From an uncultured Streptococcus sp. (GTDB taxonomy: Bacteria; Bacillota; Bacilli; Lactobacillales; Streptococcaceae), in NCBI GenBank assembly GCA_934201655.1, contig CAKPXD010000001.1:1-42159 (forward strand): a stretch of 42,159 nucleotides of DNA, in the 5' to 3' direction. Of the stretch, positions 15,225 to 23,513 are shown one piece after another. The notes below the pieces were generated by a model. The model saw nothing but the letters and a program-made list of their open reading frames with translations, made no database searches and was not told the DNA's origin. Both the position numbers and the translations under genes were made by a program. How positions within the stretch are numbered: position 1 is the first letter of the stretch; each line of letters opens with the position of its first letter.

Positions 15225-16481
15225 TCAGTCACTTAATAAAGCCTTGCGAACTAAGTTAAAAGCATGCATGACTGCAATTTTACGAACATCTGCTCGGCTT
15301 CTTCCAGCTATATTGACCTGAACAACTTCTGTGCCTGATGCTTGAGACAAACCGATAAAAACTGTACCTGCAGGATGCTCTTCTAGACTATCCGGACCAG
15401 CCACACCTGTCAAGCTAACTCCAAAGTCTGATTGAGTTTTAAGCCGTGCCTGATCTGCCATTTTTTCCGCCGTAAAGGCTGAAACAACTCCATGTTTTTC
15501 CAACTCTACTTGTGGAATATCTAACATCTTAGCCTTTTCTTCCAGACTATAAGTGACAAAACCACCTTTAAAGATAGCTGACACTCCCGAAAAGTCTGCC
15601 AAAGTTGCTTGAAAAAGCCCTGCTGTCAAACTTTCCGCAGCCGTTATGGTTTTATGCTGCTTTTTCAATTCCTCAACAACTACACTAGCTAGACTCGCTT
15701 CCTCACCATAACCATAGCAGATATCCTTTAAAGCAACACCTTCAAAAGTCTGGCATGCAAGAATTTGAACCTCAAGACGATCCAAAGATTTTCTTGCTTC
15801 TTCTTGACTAGTAGCCTTGGTAGATAAACGCAGAGTCACTTCTCCTATTTTTGCATAAGGTGCCAAGGTTGGATCTGTCTGCTCTTCAATCAAATCCGAC
15901 AGAATCGTTACTAACTGACTCTCGCCAATGCCAAAGAAACGAAGCACACGTGAGTACAACTTAGCTCCAGTTGTCAATCTCGGAAGCAATTCATTCAAAA
16001 CCATGGGTTTTAGTTCGCTTGGTGGCCCTGGTAGGACGACATAGGTCACGCCAGTCACCTCAATCATGCCTCCGACTGCTAATCCTGTTTCATTAGGTAG
16101 CGGGATTGAACCCTCAACGATTTGAGCTTGGCGTTCATTATTTGGAGTTCGGGCATAGTCCGGTCGATGAGCAAAAAAGTCATCTAGTTTAGCCTGCGCT
16201 TGAGCATCAAAAGTTAAATCACGCCCTAGAAATTGTGCCAAGGTCTGTTTGGTTAAGTCATCCTCCGTTGGCCCCAATCCTCCCGTTAAAATAATCAGAT
16301 TACTCCGTTCCTGACCAATCTTCAACAGGGATAAAAGCCGAGACTCATTATCTCCTACAGCCGTTTGGAAGTAGACATCAACACCGATTTCAGCCAACTT
16401 TTCAGATAAAAACTGAGCATTGGTATTGACAATTTGACCTGTTAGAATCTCTGTTCCAACAGCTATGATTTCCGCTTTCAT
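15225..16481 (-). CDS. cinA: Competence-induced protein CinA
   Basis: 418 aa. The N-terminal MoCF-biosynthesis-like domain (1-~170) has [15 protein letters not shown]. The C-terminal nicotinamide-nucleotide amidohydrolase-like domain (~255-418) has [19 protein letters not shown] and [10 protein letters not shown]. CinA recycles pyridine nucleotides and in streptococci is expressed with recA in competence, where it helps bring RecA to the membrane. Preceded by AGGAGG and a cin-box, so under ComX control. Confidence 0.97.
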   Translation of the reverse strand: MKAEIIAVGTEILTGQIVNTNAQFLSEKLAEIGVDVYFQTAVGDNESRLLSLLKIGQERSNLIILTGGLGPTEDDLTKQTLAQFLGRDLTFDAQAQAKLDDFFAHRPDYARTPNNERQAQIVEGSIPLPNETGLAVGGMIEVTGVTYVVLPGPPSELKPMVLNELLPRLTTGAKLYSRVLRFFGIGESQLVTILSDLIEEQTDPTLAPYAKIGEVTLRLSTKATSQEEARKSLDRLEVQILACQTFEGVALKDICYGYGEEASLASVVVEELKKQHKTITAAESLTAGLFQATLADFSGVSAIFKGGFVTYSLEEKAKMLDIPQVELEKHGVVSAFTAEKMADQARLKTQSDFGVSLTGVAGPDSLEEHPAGTVFIGLSQASGTEVVQVNIAGRSRADVRKIAVMHAFNLVRKALLSD

Positions 16482-16499
16482 TTTTTCCTCCTACCTATC

Positions 16500-16507
16500 T
16501 ATTCGGA
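16500..16507 (-). promoter_or_regulatory. Cin-box (ComX promoter element) of cinA-recA
   Basis: On minus the octamer is TCCGAATA, matching the streptococcal consensus TACGAATA at seven of eight positions. It occupies the -10 position about 18 nt before the ATG. A T-run (16521-16516) lies about 8 nt upstream, as in other cin-boxes; the same T-run is the tail of the LCP-gene terminator. Confidence 0.85.
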
Positions 16508-16515
16508 TTTCTTTG

Positions 16516-16545
16516 AAAAAATCGCAGGAAAATTCCTACGATTTT
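16516..16545 (-). terminator. Terminator of the tsaE-GNAT-LCP operon
   Basis: A 13-bp stem (16518-16530 with 16533-16545), with a G-U wobble on the minus transcript but a C-A mismatch on plus, so it is directed to minus. The U-run is 16521-16516. Confidence 0.85.
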
Positions 16546-16557
16546 AGTATTCATTTC

Positions 16558-17607
16558 TTATTGTTCTTGTTGGCCTTGTTGTTCTTGATCTGCAACAGAA
16601 CCAGTTGTTTGTGGTAAACGCCCATAAATATTTTCATACAAGACTACATTTGTCTCCAATTCGGTCACTTCTGGTTTATCCAATGAACGGCGTAAAAGAT
16701 TTTGCATCTCTAACATATGCTCAGATGTCACGATTTGGTAAGATACTCCGTCAATCATTGCATCCTCTCCACGCAATTGCTGAGACTCAATATTCTTAAA
16801 GGAATCTTGGTAGCCCATCAACTGAGGAATCGTTGTTGTCGTAATCTCGATATTTGTCTGCATGTTATCGCTAAGAGCCTTCAAAATTTCTTGATAGTGG
16901 CTGACACTATTCAAACTAAGAATTTTTTCAACAATCTTTTGGATGACTTCGCGCTGACGTTTCTGACGACCGTAGTCTCCTTCTGGATCCTGATAGCGCA
17001 TGCGTGAATATACTAGCGCCTCGTCACCATTTAGGGTTTGTTCCCCAACACCGATAGAAATCGTGTTAAATGGTTCCTGGTCTTGGATAGAGATTGGGAA
17101 ACCTAGAGTGTTGTTTACTGTGATACCTCCGACAGCGTCAACCATTCTTTGAAGACCGTGCATATTGACCATCACATAGCGGTCAATATGGATATTCATC
17201 ATTTTTTGAATGGTCGAAATGGCAAGCTCTGCCCCACCATCAGCATAGGCAGCGTTGAGTTTAGCTTCTCTAACACTACCATCTGGTTGTTGGATTTGTG
17301 TCAGAATATCACGTTCCAAACTCATCATAACGACTTTCTTGGTTTTAGGATTCACTGTTACCAAGATCATTGAATCACTATTTCCTGCCCATGGGTCTGT
17401 ACGTTCAACATTCCCCGTATCAACCCCCATCAATAGGATTGTCAATGGTTCAGTTGCCTCGATAACCTTGGTTTCTTCTCCGATTTGTTTATAAGTTTTG
17501 GCTAAAGTTTGTGTACTTTGTTGGTAGATAGTATAGGCATAAGCTCCCACACCAAGCACTGTCACAAGAACAAAGCCTAAAAACATTCCGATTATTTTTT
17601 TTGCCAT
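16558..17607 (-). CDS. lytR: LytR-CpsA-Psr (LCP) family wall-polymer ligase
   Basis: 349 aa. N-terminal membrane anchor (4-27), then the extracytoplasmic LCP domain with ILLMGVDTG, DSMILVTVNPKTKKVVMMSL, RDILTQI, LNAAYADGG and YSRMRYQDPEGDYGRQKRQR. A Gln-rich tail ends the protein. LCP enzymes join teichoic acids or capsule to peptidoglycan. Position next to the GNAT, tsaE and cinA matches pneumococcal lytR. No Shine-Dalgarno is apparent before the ATG, 4 nt after the GNAT stop, so translation is probably coupled. Confidence 0.93.
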   Translation of the reverse strand: MAKKIIGMFLGFVLVTVLGVGAYAYTIYQQSTQTLAKTYKQIGEETKVIEATEPLTILLMGVDTGNVERTDPWAGNSDSMILVTVNPKTKKVVMMSLERDILTQIQQPDGSVREAKLNAAYADGGAELAISTIQKMMNIHIDRYVMVNMHGLQRMVDAVGGITVNNTLGFPISIQDQEPFNTISIGVGEQTLNGDEALVYSRMRYQDPEGDYGRQKRQREVIQKIVEKILSLNSVSHYQEILKALSDNMQTNIEITTTTIPQLMGYQDSFKNIESQQLRGEDAMIDGVSYQIVTSEHMLEMQNLLRRSLDKPEVTELETNVVLYENIYGRLPQTTGSVADQEQQGQQEQ

Positions 17608-17611
17608 ACAT

Positions 17612-18133
17612 TTATTTGTCTATCAGTCGACCCATCAGGTAAACATCAAGAAACTCTCCTCCTTCTATACAAGCGCCGCGTTCCTGCTGGCCTTCAATGA
17701 TGAAGCCCAGCTTTTTATATAGATGAACAGCTGCCAGATTTCGTTTTTGAACTGTCAATTGTAAGCGTCGAATACTTCCGCTCGATTGGGCCCACTCAAT
17801 AGCTTCTTCCATCAAGATACTACCGAGACCATTTCCCCAATAGGCTTTTTTGATACCCAAAAAGATATCCCCAATATGCCGAACTCGCCGACGTTGATCA
17901 GCCGTTATATTGATCACTCCTGCCAATTCTTCATTCAAATAAGCTAGTAAAGTAATCTGATTATCCGACTGGGCCTGCTTGTTAATAAAACGCTGCATCT
18001 CTGATTCACTCATTGCAATACCATTTTCATCCAGACTGGTAAAACTAGATTCATGACCAATCTGATCCAAAAGTGCAATAAGTTCTTTAGCATCTTGGGC
18101 TTCTGCTTCACGAATTAATAAATCATACTCCAT
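17612..18133 (-). CDS. GNAT-family N-acetyltransferase
   Basis: 173 aa. A typical GNAT core: LAGVINITADQRRRVRHIG, the acetyl-CoA loop AYWGNGLGSILMEEAIEWA, then LQLTVQKRNLAAVHLYKKLGF and MGRLIDK at the end. Similar to RimI/RimL or diamine-type acetyltransferases; substrate not deducible. Overlaps the end of tsaE by 11 nt, so co-transcribed and coupled. Confidence 0.88.
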   Translation of the reverse strand: MEYDLLIREAEAQDAKELIALLDQIGHESSFTSLDENGIAMSESEMQRFINKQAQSDNQITLLAYLNEELAGVINITADQRRRVRHIGDIFLGIKKAYWGNGLGSILMEEAIEWAQSSGSIRRLQLTVQKRNLAAVHLYKKLGFIIEGQQERGACIEGGEFLDVYLMGRLIDK

Positions 18134-18566
18134 TCGTAAGCCTCTTCAAAAGTTCTGTCGCTCGTTGACCATGAGCATGAAAGACAACTTCACGGCCCTC
18201 ACCATCTTTAAGAATTTCTAATTCCAGATAGTCGGCTGGAAGAGCCTCACCTAATAGGTGTCCCCACTCAATAACCGTCACACCTGAACCAAAAAGAAAT
18301 TCATCAAGGTCGATTGAATCTGCATCTCCTTCGATGCGGTAAACATCCAAGTGATATAAGGGTAGGCGTCCTTCATATTCTCGAACAATGGTATAAGTAG
18401 GACTTTTGATCATTTGATGAATCCCTAGTCCTTTAGCTAGACCTTTTGTTAATGTGGTTTTTCCAGCACCTAATTCACCAGTTAAAATCAATACATCATT
18501 TTTTTCAAGTAGACTACCCAACTCTTGTCCAAGAGCGATTAGTTCATCTTCATTTTTTATGTGCAT
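18123..18566 (-). CDS. tsaE: tRNA threonylcarbamoyladenosine biosynthesis ATPase TsaE
   Basis: 147 aa. Walker A GELGAGKTT, then KSPTYTIVREYEGRLPLYHLDVYRI and VIEWGHLL, all typical of TsaE (YjeE). It energises TsaB/TsaD in making t6A37 in ANN-decoding tRNAs. I trimmed the start to MHIKNEDE: the longer frame would include the promoter, and 147 aa is the normal size. No Shine-Dalgarno lies before this ATG; a leaderless start is predicted. Confidence 0.93.
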   Translation of the reverse strand: MHIKNEDELIALGQELGSLLEKNDVLILTGELGAGKTTLTKGLAKGLGIHQMIKSPTYTIVREYEGRLPLYHLDVYRIEGDADSIDLDEFLFGSGVTVIEWGHLLGEALPADYLELEILKDGEGREVVFHAHGQRATELLKRLTNGV

Positions 18567-18572
18567 GTTATT

Positions 18573-18581
18573 ATTATACCA
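18573..18581 (-). promoter_or_regulatory. Extended -10 promoter placing +1 on the tsaE ATG
   Basis: On minus, TGG then TATAAT (18578-18573), then six bases before the ATG at 18566. No good -35, but the extended -10 compensates. Confidence 0.65.
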
Positions 18582-18612
18582 AAAAGTTTTCTTTTGCGAC
18601 ATTTCTAGTAAT

Positions 18613-18634
18613 AAAAAAAGAGGAGTTTCCTCCT
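18613..18634 (-). terminator. Terminator of the NCS2 permease gene
   Basis: On minus: AGGAG, GAAA tetraloop, CTCCT (18634-18621), one C, then seven U (18619-18613). Confidence 0.75.
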
Positions 18635-18655
18635 TCTTTTTTAAAGTTTTTATCT

Positions 18656-20077
18656 TTAGTTTAGAGCCATGCTAATGTAGTTCAAGATGAACAGAGCGTC
18701 TAAAATCCAAATCATGACATGCACTTCCTTAACTTGACCTTTAACAATCTTGGCTAAAGTGTAAGTTAGGAAACCAACGGCAATCCCTTGTGTAATGGAG
18801 TAACTGAATCCCATAAAGATAGATGTGAAGAAAGCAGGAACTGCTTCTGACATATCATCCCAAGGAATGTTTTTCAAGTTAGAGAGCATCATAATTCCGA
18901 CGATAATCAAAATTGGTGCTGTCGCAGCTGAAGGCACAATGGCAAGAAGTGGGCTAAAGAAGCTTGATAGAGCAAAACAGATAGCAACAACTAAGGCTGT
19001 CAATCCAGTACGTCCACCAGCACCGATCCCTGCTGCTGACTCAATATAAGTTGTAACGTTTGAAGTACCTGCAATGGCACCAACTGATGTCGCCACCAAG
19101 TCAGAATATAGAGCCTTATCCAATTTAGCTGATTCATTGTTCTCACCACTTGATGCGATGATCCCAACTTTTTCACCTGTACCGATAAGAGTACCAATTG
19201 TATCAAAAATATCAGTCAATGAGAAGGCAAGAATGGCCATTAAGGTTTCAGGTAAACGTGAAGTATTTGAAATCAGAGAACCCAAACCTTCTGAACCAAG
19301 GGCTGCACCAAATAAAGTTCCTAGGTCGTTAACTGCTGCTGAAAGATTGTTGCTAGCAAAATCGATTCCTGACAAATTAACAAGACCAACCGCAATCGCA
19401 AGGACTGTCGTTGTTAAGATAGAAAGGATGATCCCACCTTTAATACCTTTGACAACAAAGAAGATTGTAATGGCAAGACCTGCAATAGCTACCAATACTG
19501 CTGGAGTATTGAAATCTACCAATCCTGGAACAGCTGCTGCATTTGCAGTAATCGCTGCTTGAGCCTTATCTGCTCCTTCACCTGCTACAGTATAAGTCCC
19601 TGGGTCAATTGAGAATTTCAAGAGACCAGCATTCTTAATACCAACATAGGCAAGGAAAACACCAATACCAGCTGAAATTGCTGAACGAAGAGTTGCAGGA
19701 ATAGACTCAATGATCATTTTACGAACATTGGTTAATGTGATAATCAGAGAAATGATCCCACAGATGAAAACCATACCAAGAGCTTCTTTCCAAGTATAGC
19801 CCATTCCGAATACAACCGTAAATGTAAAGAAAGCATTAAGTCCCATACCTGGAGCTTGTGCGTATGGCAAGTTAGCATAGAAAGCCATCATCAAAGTTCC
19901 TACTACAGAACCGATGATTGTTGCCAAGAATACACCCTGAACAGGCATTCCTGTTTGCGAAAGCATTTGAGGGTTTACAAAGAGAATATAACTCATTGCA
20001 AAGAAAGTTGTTAAACCAGCAAGCACCTCTGTACGGACATCTGTCCCGTGCTCTTTTAGTTTAAATAATTTGTCCAT
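18656..20077 (-). CDS. NCS2-family purine permease (AzgA/PbuG-like)
   Basis: 473 aa with about 12-14 hydrophobic segments. Signature pieces: EVLAGLTTFFAMSYILFVNP, QAPGMGLNAFFTFTV, SLTDIFDTIGTLIGTGEKVG and GTSNVTTYIESAAGIGAGGRTG. The N-terminal segment is that of the AzgA subfamily, which imports hypoxanthine, guanine or adenine by proton symport, rather than the uracil or xanthine subfamilies. Monocistronic with its own promoter and terminator. No purine riboswitch was found in the leader. Confidence 0.92.
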   Translation of the reverse strand: MDKLFKLKEHGTDVRTEVLAGLTTFFAMSYILFVNPQMLSQTGMPVQGVFLATIIGSVVGTLMMAFYANLPYAQAPGMGLNAFFTFTVVFGMGYTWKEALGMVFICGIISLIITLTNVRKMIIESIPATLRSAISAGIGVFLAYVGIKNAGLLKFSIDPGTYTVAGEGADKAQAAITANAAAVPGLVDFNTPAVLVAIAGLAITIFFVVKGIKGGIILSILTTTVLAIAVGLVNLSGIDFASNNLSAAVNDLGTLFGAALGSEGLGSLISNTSRLPETLMAILAFSLTDIFDTIGTLIGTGEKVGIIASSGENNESAKLDKALYSDLVATSVGAIAGTSNVTTYIESAAGIGAGGRTGLTALVVAICFALSSFFSPLLAIVPSAATAPILIIVGIMMLSNLKNIPWDDMSEAVPAFFTSIFMGFSYSITQGIAVGFLTYTLAKIVKGQVKEVHVMIWILDALFILNYISMALN

Positions 20078-20114
20078 TTTTAATCTCCTTTGTCATTTTA
20101 CGAACAATATGACT

Positions 20115-20143
20115 ATTATATCATCAATCATTCACATTTTCAA
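20115..20143 (-). promoter_or_regulatory. Promoter of the NCS2 permease gene
   Basis: On minus, TTGAAA (20143-20138), 17-bp spacer, TATAAT (20120-20115). Confidence 0.75.
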
Positions 20144-20225
20144 GCTGTTTTTCCTATTTTTAAAAATTCTTAGAGGATATGATTCTTCTTATTTTTGCTT
20201 ATAGTCAGCTTTTCTTTCAGCTTTT

Positions 20226-20234
20226 TGATATAAT
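20226..20234 (+). promoter_or_regulatory. Extended -10 promoter of the HAD phosphatase gene
   Basis: TGA followed by TATAAT (20229-20234); -35 weak. GGGAGG precedes the ATG at 20274. Confidence 0.55.
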
Positions 20235-20273
20235 AGGAAACATCTTATCTGAAACTAAATTCGGGAGGATTTT

Positions 20274-21086
20274 ATGACTAAAAAAATGATTGCCGTGGAC
20301 TTAGACGGTACCTTACTTAATGGAGAAAGCAAACTCTCAGACTTTACAAAAGAAACCATTAAAAAAATTTCTAAGAAAGGCCACCATGTGGTTATCGCAA
20401 CCGGTCGCCCATATCGTATGGCCAAAGATTTTTATGACCAACTTGAACTTGAGACTCCTATGATTAATTTCAACGGTTCGCTCACTCACCTACCTGGTAG
20501 GGCTTGGAAATATGAAAAATGCCTTACTGTGGACAAAAAATATCTCTTGGATATCGTAAAACGAAAAGAAGATATCGAGGCAGACTTTATCGCAGGTGAA
20601 TACCGTAAAAAGTTTTACATTACATCCCCAGACAAGGAAATTGCAGATCCTAAATTGTTTGGTGTTGAAAACTTTCGCCCTGAAAATCAATTCAAGTCTG
20701 ACTTAGTGACTAAGGGGCCTAACTGTATTTTATTACAAACTAGGGCAGACGATAAATATGCACTAGCAGAAGAGATGACTAGCTTTTACAAGCATCAACT
20801 TAATATCAATACTTGGGGTGGTCCCTTGAACATCCTCGAATGTACTCCAAAGGGAGTTCACAAGGCATTTGCTCTTGAATACCTTCTCAATGTCATGAAT
20901 ATAGACAGGCAGAACCTGATTGCCTTTGGTGACGAACACAATGACCAAGAAATGCTCTCCTTTGCAGGTAGAGGATATGCCATGAAAAATGCTAACCCCG
21001 CTCTACTTTCTTTCGCAGACGAGCAATTACCACTAACCAACGAAGAAGACGGAGTCGCTCACTTTTTACAAGAGCAGTTCCTTTAA
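20274..21086 (+). CDS. Cof-type HAD-family sugar/nucleotide phosphatase
   Basis: 270 aa. HAD motif I DLDGTLL with nucleophile D9 and acid D11; motif II in VVIATGRP; a large cap domain (type C2B) in the middle; K in the CTPKGVHK segment (motif III); motif IV AFGDEHNDQEML. A cytoplasmic Mg-dependent phosphatase; members of this family hydrolyse sugar phosphates, FMN or pyridoxal phosphate, so the substrate stays open. Confidence 0.9.
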   Translation: MTKKMIAVDLDGTLLNGESKLSDFTKETIKKISKKGHHVVIATGRPYRMAKDFYDQLELETPMINFNGSLTHLPGRAWKYEKCLTVDKKYLLDIVKRKEDIEADFIAGEYRKKFYITSPDKEIADPKLFGVENFRPENQFKSDLVTKGPNCILLQTRADDKYALAEEMTSFYKHQLNINTWGGPLNILECTPKGVHKAFALEYLLNVMNIDRQNLIAFGDEHNDQEMLSFAGRGYAMKNANPALLSFADEQLPLTNEEDGVAHFLQEQFL

Positions 21087-21099
21087 TAAAAACTATCCC

Positions 21100-21148
21100 T
21101 CCATACTTTTTTGGTAGAAAATAGCTACCTTAATTGTATGGATTTTTT
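21100..21148 (+). terminator. Two-tier terminator of the HAD phosphatase gene
   Basis: Outer stem TCCATAC (21100-21106) with GTATGGA (21136-21142). Inside it is a second hairpin GGTAG (21113-21117) with CTACC (21125-21129). Six T follow at once. Confidence 0.8.
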
Positions 21149-21167
21149 ATGCCAAAAATCGATTAAA

Positions 21168-21208
21168 GAAAAAGGACCCGAATCCGTGTTAACGAGATTC
21201 AAATCCTT
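21168..21208 (-). terminator. Terminator of the lipoprotein gene
   Basis: On the minus transcript, 21208-21196 pairs with 21184-21172 as a continuous 13-bp stem containing three U-G pairs, followed by a U-run. On plus these become mismatches, so it works only for minus. Confidence 0.8.
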
Positions 21209-21219
21209 ACAAAAGATAT

Positions 21220-21645
21220 CTATTTTTTTAGAACGATACGATCAGAAATTTCGCGACCCATATCATCAATAATAATTTGATTGCCATCAGCTACATAAAC
21301 CTTGATATCATCTCCAATAAAGACTCTCTGACTTTCTGGTTCGAAGGTGACCTTTTTAATTTCTTGATCACCATCAGCTTCAACTTCTGTCCATGTTCCA
21401 GTATTACCAGTAACTACGAGAGTAATGCTATCTCCCTCATCTTGCCCTTTATAGGTCCCATCAATGTTCGTTACTGAGCTAGCCGTAGAACTAGAAACAG
21501 TCGTTTCTGCTGACTGAGCAGTCGTTACTTCCGTACTAGTACTTGCTTGAGTTGAAGGAGCTGCCTGCTCTTTTGGCGAACATGCAACTAAGAGACTAAG
21601 ACTTGCCAAAGAAGCAAGAGAAAGTGTGAATTTTTTTAGTGACAT
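21220..21645 (-). CDS. Small lipoprotein of unknown function
   Basis: 141 aa. Lipoprotein signal peptide with lipobox LLVAC (cysteine about residue 22), then a Ser/Thr-rich linker (about 28-60), then a compact beta domain (DGTYKGQDEGDSITLVV, RVFIGDDIKVYV, IIIDDMGREISDR). Anchored on the outer face of the membrane. Next to folC, as in pneumococcus. It has its own promoter. No known catalytic motif. Confidence 0.8.
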   Translation of the reverse strand: MSLKKFTLSLASLASLSLLVACSPKEQAAPSTQASTSTEVTTAQSAETTVSSSTASSVTNIDGTYKGQDEGDSITLVVTGNTGTWTEVEADGDQEIKKVTFEPESQRVFIGDDIKVYVADGNQIIIDDMGREISDRIVLKK

Positions 21646-21663
21646 AATGGCTCCTTTCTTTTA

Positions 21664-21714
21664 GTGGCTTAAAATCAGAATAACCCTGCTGAGCCACCAC
21701 ACCTTTACTATAAC
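21664..21714 (-). promoter_or_regulatory. Promoter and 5' leader hairpin of the lipoprotein gene
   Basis: On minus, an extended -10 with TATAGT at 21712-21707. The leader contains GTGGCT/AGCCAC arms (21664-21669 and 21692-21697), a hairpin ending shortly before the Shine-Dalgarno. Confidence 0.5.
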
Positions 21715-21731
21715 AAATAAAGATAGGAGGG

Positions 21732-22982
21732 TCAATCAAATGAATCTAGGGCCATGAGACAAGCTCGAACCTCTGATATAAAATAGAGAGATCCTGTCAC
21801 AAATAGCAAGTCTTGCTCCCCTGCAAAACTCTCAAAATTATCTATAAAATCTCGATAAGAAGCAATGCTTGTATAATCTCCAAAGTCTTGCTCTTCCAAG
21901 GAACCCTGATAGTCAAAACTCGTAACATAGAGAGCTGTGTCAGGTAAATGCTCTGTTAAATAAGTAAGCATCCCACTATAATCTTTCCGCTTTAGGGCAC
22001 CAAATAGAATTTGTGGCTGGTACCCTTGCTGGATTTTCTCTTGGATAAATTCAACCAAACGCTCCAAGGCTGGTAGGTTGTGAGCTCCATCCAGATAAAT
22101 GTGCTCAGTGATAGCTTCTAGCCTTCCTGCCCATCTGGTAGCTCCCAAGGCAGCTCGTACTGCTTCTTGATCAACCTTCTCACCTCTCTGATTCATAAAC
22201 AATAGAAAGGCTTGTATGGCAAGAGCTGCATTTTCCTCCTGATATGCTCCCTCCAATCCCAATATTAGGTGGTTAAAGCCAGCTAGAGAAGAAGAGAAGT
22301 TCCCATTTCGGAAAGAAAAATCTTGGTCGGCTTGGTAGAGACTTACACCCAAACCAGTAGCTGTTCTTTGACAAACGAGTTGGGCTTCCGATGCTAGATT
22401 TGCAATCACAGCTGACTTGCCGGGCTTAAAAATTCCTGCTTTCTGCTCAGCAATAGCTGATAAACTATCGCCCAAAGTCTCCTGGTGATCGAGGCCGATT
22501 GATGTGATGATTGCAATTTCTCCTGTCACCACATTAGTGGTATCAAGAAGTCCACCAATTCCAACTTCCAGTAGAACCAAATCTACTTTTTGCTCTTTAA
22601 AATAAAGCAGAGCAATCAAGGTCAGCAACTCAAAAAAAGATAGCTGATCGTGGGTTTCTAAAAGTCTTTGCTCCATTACTTTGACTTGATCTGCTAAACG
22701 AATAAAATCTTCGTCCGATATAGGCTCACCATTAATACAGATACGGTCATGGATGCTGACAATGTGGGGCGAAGTAAAGGTACCAACCGTTTTCCCATGG
22801 GCAACAAAAAGCTCTCTCATAAAAGCAATAGTTGACCCCTTGCCATTTGTTCCTGTCACATGGATAATTGGATAGGTTTTCTCAGGATTCCCCAGCAAAT
22901 CTACCGCTCTTTGCATCCGTCCCAATCCTGATCTAAAATTCAAGCCAATCCGACTATGAAGCCATTTTTCTAATTCAATCAT
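21732..22982 (-). CDS. folC: Bifunctional folylpolyglutamate/dihydrofolate synthase
   Basis: 416 aa. P-loop VTGTNGKGST near residue 40-50, then VDLVLLEVGIGGLLDTTNVV, ITSIGLDHQETLGDS, and a C-terminal ligase domain with YLDGAHNLPAL. It adds glutamate to (dihydro)folates. AAGGAG at the start. The nearest upstream element is a strong terminator ending three bases before the Shine-Dalgarno, so expression appears to need readthrough or antitermination. Confidence 0.95.
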   Translation of the reverse strand: MIELEKWLHSRIGLNFRSGLGRMQRAVDLLGNPEKTYPIIHVTGTNGKGSTIAFMRELFVAHGKTVGTFTSPHIVSIHDRICINGEPISDEDFIRLADQVKVMEQRLLETHDQLSFFELLTLIALLYFKEQKVDLVLLEVGIGGLLDTTNVVTGEIAIITSIGLDHQETLGDSLSAIAEQKAGIFKPGKSAVIANLASEAQLVCQRTATGLGVSLYQADQDFSFRNGNFSSSLAGFNHLILGLEGAYQEENAALAIQAFLLFMNQRGEKVDQEAVRAALGATRWAGRLEAITEHIYLDGAHNLPALERLVEFIQEKIQQGYQPQILFGALKRKDYSGMLTYLTEHLPDTALYVTSFDYQGSLEEQDFGDYTSIASYRDFIDNFESFAGEQDLLFVTGSLYFISEVRACLMALDSFD

Positions 22983-22997
22983 GCTTATCTCCTTAAC

Positions 22998-23025
22998 AAA
23001 AAAGCGAAGATTCTCTTCGCTTTTT
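22998..23025. terminator. Strong terminator immediately upstream of folC (possible attenuator)
   Basis: AAAAAGCGAAGA (22999-23010) and TCTTCGCTTTTT (23014-23025): a perfect 12-bp stem with a 3-base loop. The minus-strand U-run ends at 22998, and the folC Shine-Dalgarno begins about 3 nt later. No promoter can fit in between. Confidence 0.85.
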
Positions 23026-23060
23026 ACTCATTTTGCTAGATACTAGCTAAATTTTATTTT

Positions 23061-23191
23061 TAGCGTCAGGCTAAAAACGTTCACTGGACGTTCCAACTCT
23101 CTCCAGTTTCTGGGAGTTGGGGTGATACAGTCTCCCAGACTACCTGCGTTTCTATTTTCTAGCGCAGGGCTAAAAACGTCCACTGGACGTT
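23061..23191. repeat. Pair of 32-bp direct repeats flanking mutually exclusive hairpins
   Basis: Copies at 23061-23092 and 23160-23191 agree at 28 of 32 positions. Each holds a hairpin around CACTGGACG. Between them are CTGGGAG (23110-23116) with CTCCCAG (23132-23138), and CCAACTC (23093-23099) with GAGTTGG (23114-23120). These two hairpins share bases and cannot form together. CCTGCG (23143-23148) also pairs with CGCAGG (23163-23168). Could be a small mobile repeat or the leader of folC. Confidence 0.6.
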
Positions 23192-23194
23192 TTT
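23172..23194. terminator. Hairpin terminator overlapping the DUF1292 stop codon
   Basis: AAAAACGTCC (23172-23181) and GGACGTTTTT (23185-23194), a perfect 10-bp stem with a 3-base loop. It overlaps the gene's stop codon (23193-23195). Confidence 0.65.
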
Positions 23195-23498
23195 ACTCCT
23201 CCATAAAGCTGTTGAAGACTTCTTCAATCATGTTCCATTCATCTTCTGAATCTTCAGGGATTGGTTGCAATTCACCTTCAGTTCCATCTTCATTTTCGAT
23301 GAATGAGTATGCTTGGATTTCAACTTCACCGTTTTCATCTTCTTCTGCATTAACTGGTACAAGAAGAACATAGTTTTTACCAAATTCTTCTTTTCCGTCA
23401 ATAGTCAAAAGGATTTCAAATAAAGTTTCGTTTCCTTGCTCATCTACAAGTGTAATAAGTTCACGTTCTTCGTGATCGTGGTTGTGATCGTGTGACAT
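23193..23498 (-). CDS. DUF1292 family protein (YrzB-like)
   Basis: 101 aa, very acidic. A His-rich start ([12 protein letters not shown]) precedes the DUF1292 core [20 protein letters not shown] and the YVLLVPV strand, and a Glu-rich tail follows. Widespread in Firmicutes next to ruvX and ireB, with unknown function. The His cluster could bind metal (inference). Third gene of the ireB-ruvX operon. Confidence 0.9.
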   Translation of the reverse strand: MSHDHNHDHEERELITLVDEQGNETLFEILLTIDGKEEFGKNYVLLVPVNAEEDENGEVEIQAYSFIENEDGTEGELQPIPEDSEDEWNMIEEVFNSFMEE

Positions 23499-23513
23499 AG
23501 TTTCTCCTCTGTC

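Noticed and set aside
20078-20273. Purine riboswitch upstream of the NCS2 permease
   Set aside because: The leader from the mapped promoter is only ~30 nt and has no purine aptamer core.
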